A stretch of DNA of 33,811 nucleotides from Methanobacteriota archaeon (GTDB taxonomy: Archaea > Thermoplasmatota > Poseidoniia > Poseidoniales > Poseidoniaceae). The stretch spans positions 1 through 33,811 of the forward strand of contig JAACCR010000138.1 in the NCBI GenBank assembly GCA_009937205.1, given 5' to 3'. The notes under the pieces are model-generated. The model was given only the letters and a program-made list of their open reading frames with translations. It did no database searches and was not told the DNA's origin. Made by a program: the position numbers and the translations under genes. Shown here piece by piece: positions 32,578 to 33,811 of this stretch (position 1 is the stretch's first letter; the number at the start of each line of letters is the position of its first letter).

Positions 32578-32590
32578 GGGCTATTAGCCC
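32578..32590. promoter_or_regulatory. 13-base palindrome upstream of the M28 peptidase
   Basis: GGGCTATTAGCCC is a perfect inverted repeat of six bases with a one-base centre, placed 15-27 bases upstream of the peptidase ATG, where the TATA box should be. A regulator bound here would block transcription start. Confidence 0.4.
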
Positions 32591-32624
32591 GACCTTGATG
32601 AACTAAATGGTATTATGATTAGAA

Positions 32625-33197
32625 TTATTGGATTTCTTTACCAGTCCATCGCTTGCCAATGCTATGTTCTAGGCCCAATTGGTCAAGTATTCTTGCAACA
32701 ATGAAGTCGACCATGTCATCGATTGATTGCGGATGATTATAAAATCCAGGAGATGCTGGGATAATGATCGTATTCCAAGATGACAATTTAGCCATATTTT
32801 CGAGATGAACAGTAGCATAAGGGGCTTCACGTGGAACTATGATCAACTTGCGTCTTTCCTTTAATGCCACAATTGCGGAACGTGTTACTAAATTATCACT
32901 AATCCCTGCAGCTAGTTTACCCAAAGTAGTTCCTGAACAAGGGCAGATGATTACAGCATCAATATTTGCAGAACCAGATGCCGATTTTGCTGCAACATTC
33001 CCCTCATCTTCAAGAATTGCAGAATAGCTTGCAGCAATGGTCTCTTTATCGGTTTGACATTCATGTGCAAGTGTCAGTACTCCAGATTCAGTTACAATAA
33101 GCCGTACTTGAACTCCAAGATTTGACAAGCACTCAGTAAGGCGTTTGCCGTATATTGCACCAGATGCACCGGTTATTGCCACTACTACTTCACCCAT
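32625..33197 (-). CDS. ubiX: Flavin prenyltransferase UbiX
   Basis: Makes prenylated FMN, the cofactor of UbiD-type decarboxylases, from FMN and dimethylallyl phosphate. The 190-residue product begins MGEVVVAITGASGAIYGKRL with the family's FMN-binding turn, and contains VIICPCSGTTLGKLAAGISD and KLIIVPREAPYATVHLENM, both typical. A start at 33221 would add eight residues, but a TATA-like palindrome lies 21-30 bases before the ATG at 33197. No ubiD gene is visible in the window. Confidence 0.92.
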   Translation of the reverse strand: MGEVVVAITGASGAIYGKRLTECLSNLGVQVRLIVTESGVLTLAHECQTDKETIAASYSAILEDEGNVAAKSASGSANIDAVIICPCSGTTLGKLAAGISDNLVTRSAIVALKERRKLIIVPREAPYATVHLENMAKLSSWNTIIIPASPGFYNHPQSIDDMVDFIVARILDQLGLEHSIGKRWTGKEIQ

Positions 33198-33217
33198 GTA
33201 CTGTGCAACTCCTTTTT

Positions 33218-33227
33218 GCATATATGC
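33218..33227 (-). promoter_or_regulatory. TATA-like palindrome for ubiX
   Basis: GCATATATGC, a perfect palindrome, is centred about 26 bases upstream of the ubiX ATG at 33197. It fits an archaeal TATA box of a leaderless transcript and supports the shorter UbiX start. Confidence 0.5.
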
Positions 33228-33238
33228 CCTTGTTTTTA

Positions 33239-33811
33239 CTAATATATTGAAATCAAGGCTTTTTCTAAGTTTAATATTGCCTCTAAGAATAATTCAGGCT
33301 CTATAGACCATGCTACTCTTAACCACCCGCATAATTCTTCTGAGAACATAGAGCCGGGTACTGCTAATACCGAATGTTCTGCACATGCTCCATCGACGAA
33401 GGTCATTGAATCAAATCCATTTGGAAGTTGGAAAGCACCGAAAACACCGTAAGGTGGTTCATTCCAAACAATATTCTGTCTTGTCAGCATTTCCCTTAAT
33501 ACTGGAAGATTAATTTCTCTATAGTGTTTAATTTTTTCAATAGCTAGGTCCAAATGTGGGAAAACAGCACTTGCTAAGCGAATTGTAGGACTTGACATCA
33601 TTCCTGAAACGGTTAAGAATGCTCTTTTTGCATTGGCAGTGAGTTCTTTGTTGGCGATGATCCAGCCAAAACGAATTGGCCCCAATCCATAGATTTTGGT
33701 TAATGAGTTGATAGATATACAGTGTTCACCTTCTAAGTGGAATGGTTTGTAATCTTCTGTACCCTTCATCGAATCGATATATACTTCATCGGAGATGATT
33801 TTGATTGCTAA
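33239..33811 (-). CDS. PLP-dependent class I/II aminotransferase (C-terminal part)
   Basis: The C-terminal part of a fold-type I aminotransferase; the 5' part lies beyond the right edge. The frame is open to the edge, where it reads ISDEVYIDSM, the conserved SDE-Y strand that holds the cofactor. Then come SLTKIYGLGPIRFGWI, with the pyridoxal-phosphate Lys in SLTK and the downstream Arg, and LRVAWS near the end with the carboxylate-binding Arg. The substrate cannot be told. It ends in TAG directly followed by TAA. An ATG at 33769 is internal and not the start. Confidence 0.88.
   Translation of the reverse strand, partial: LAIKIISDEVYIDSMKGTEDYKPFHLEGEHCISINSLTKIYGLGPIRFGWIIANKELTANAKRAFLTVSGMMSSPTIRLASAVFPHLDLAIEKIKHYREINLPVLREMLTRQNIVWNEPPYGVFGAFQLPNGFDSMTFVDGACAEHSVLAVPGSMFSEELCGWLRVAWSIEPELFLEAILNLEKALISIY

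Noticed and set aside
1-33811. CRISPR arrays, insertion sequences, integrases, phage genes
   Set aside because: No regularly spaced direct repeats, transposase or recombinase motifs were seen on either strand.

Overview
The window looks like a chromosomal segment of a heterotrophic, probably marine, euryarchaeon, most likely of the Marine Group II (Poseidoniales) or Thermoplasmata-related lineages. The archaeal assignment is strong: it has aIF2-beta, aRF1, class I LysRS, Trm56, a NOG1 GTPase and a GfcR-type regulator. The finer placement is inference from three things: a 16S rRNA gene followed by its own terminator with no 23S behind it, many secreted lipoproteins and peptidases, and bacterial-type folate genes beside archaeal information-processing genes. 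I see no mobile element, CRISPR array, integrase or complete tRNA gene, and coding density is high throughout.

Layout. 1-170: 3' end of 16S rRNA and a GC-rich hairpin terminator. 270-2950: NAD kinase, a small membrane protein, a YjbQ-family protein and a PaaI-type thioesterase. 3007-7840: thiolase, a divergent pair of thioredoxin-fold proteins, an RsuA/RluB-type pseudouridine synthase, a DoxX-domain fusion and a small membrane protein. 7847-9298: Asp-box beta-propeller lipoprotein. 9513-12082: two-gene unit of a TrkA-N/DHH phosphoesterase and a TraB-like membrane protein. 12084-14263: folP divergent from a membrane protein, then trm56. 14385-19036: overlapping carA-carB. 19042-23920: zinc-ribbon protein, gfcR-lysS operon, aIF2-beta, and a small operon ending in a thioredoxin-like ferredoxin. 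24095-28299: NOG1 GTPase facing an aRF1-argS operon. 28502-29467: pyrH interrupted by an in-frame TAG, then a small zinc-ribbon membrane protein. 29471-33811: unknown zinc-binding protein, folB, parvulin, a SAP-domain membrane M28 peptidase, ubiX and a truncated aminotransferase.

Themes. Pyrimidine supply (carA, carB, pyrH) and folate synthesis (folP, folB) are both represented. A translation set (aIF2-beta, aRF1, LysRS, ArgRS, Trm56, NOG1) is scattered among them. Protein and acyl-chain use is suggested by the M28 peptidase, thiolase and thioesterase. Signals are of two kinds: genes inside operons have GGAGG or GAGGTGA Shine-Dalgarno sites matching the 16S tail, often with GTG or TTG starts, while several first genes have a TATA-like box about 26 bases before the start codon, suggesting leaderless transcripts.

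The observation most worth checking is pyrH. Its frame continues with clear family-like sequence for 60 codons after an internal TAG, and it lies divergently beside the release-factor gene. TAG is also the rarest terminal stop here (2 of 35 genes), and both TAG-ended genes have another stop within three codons.
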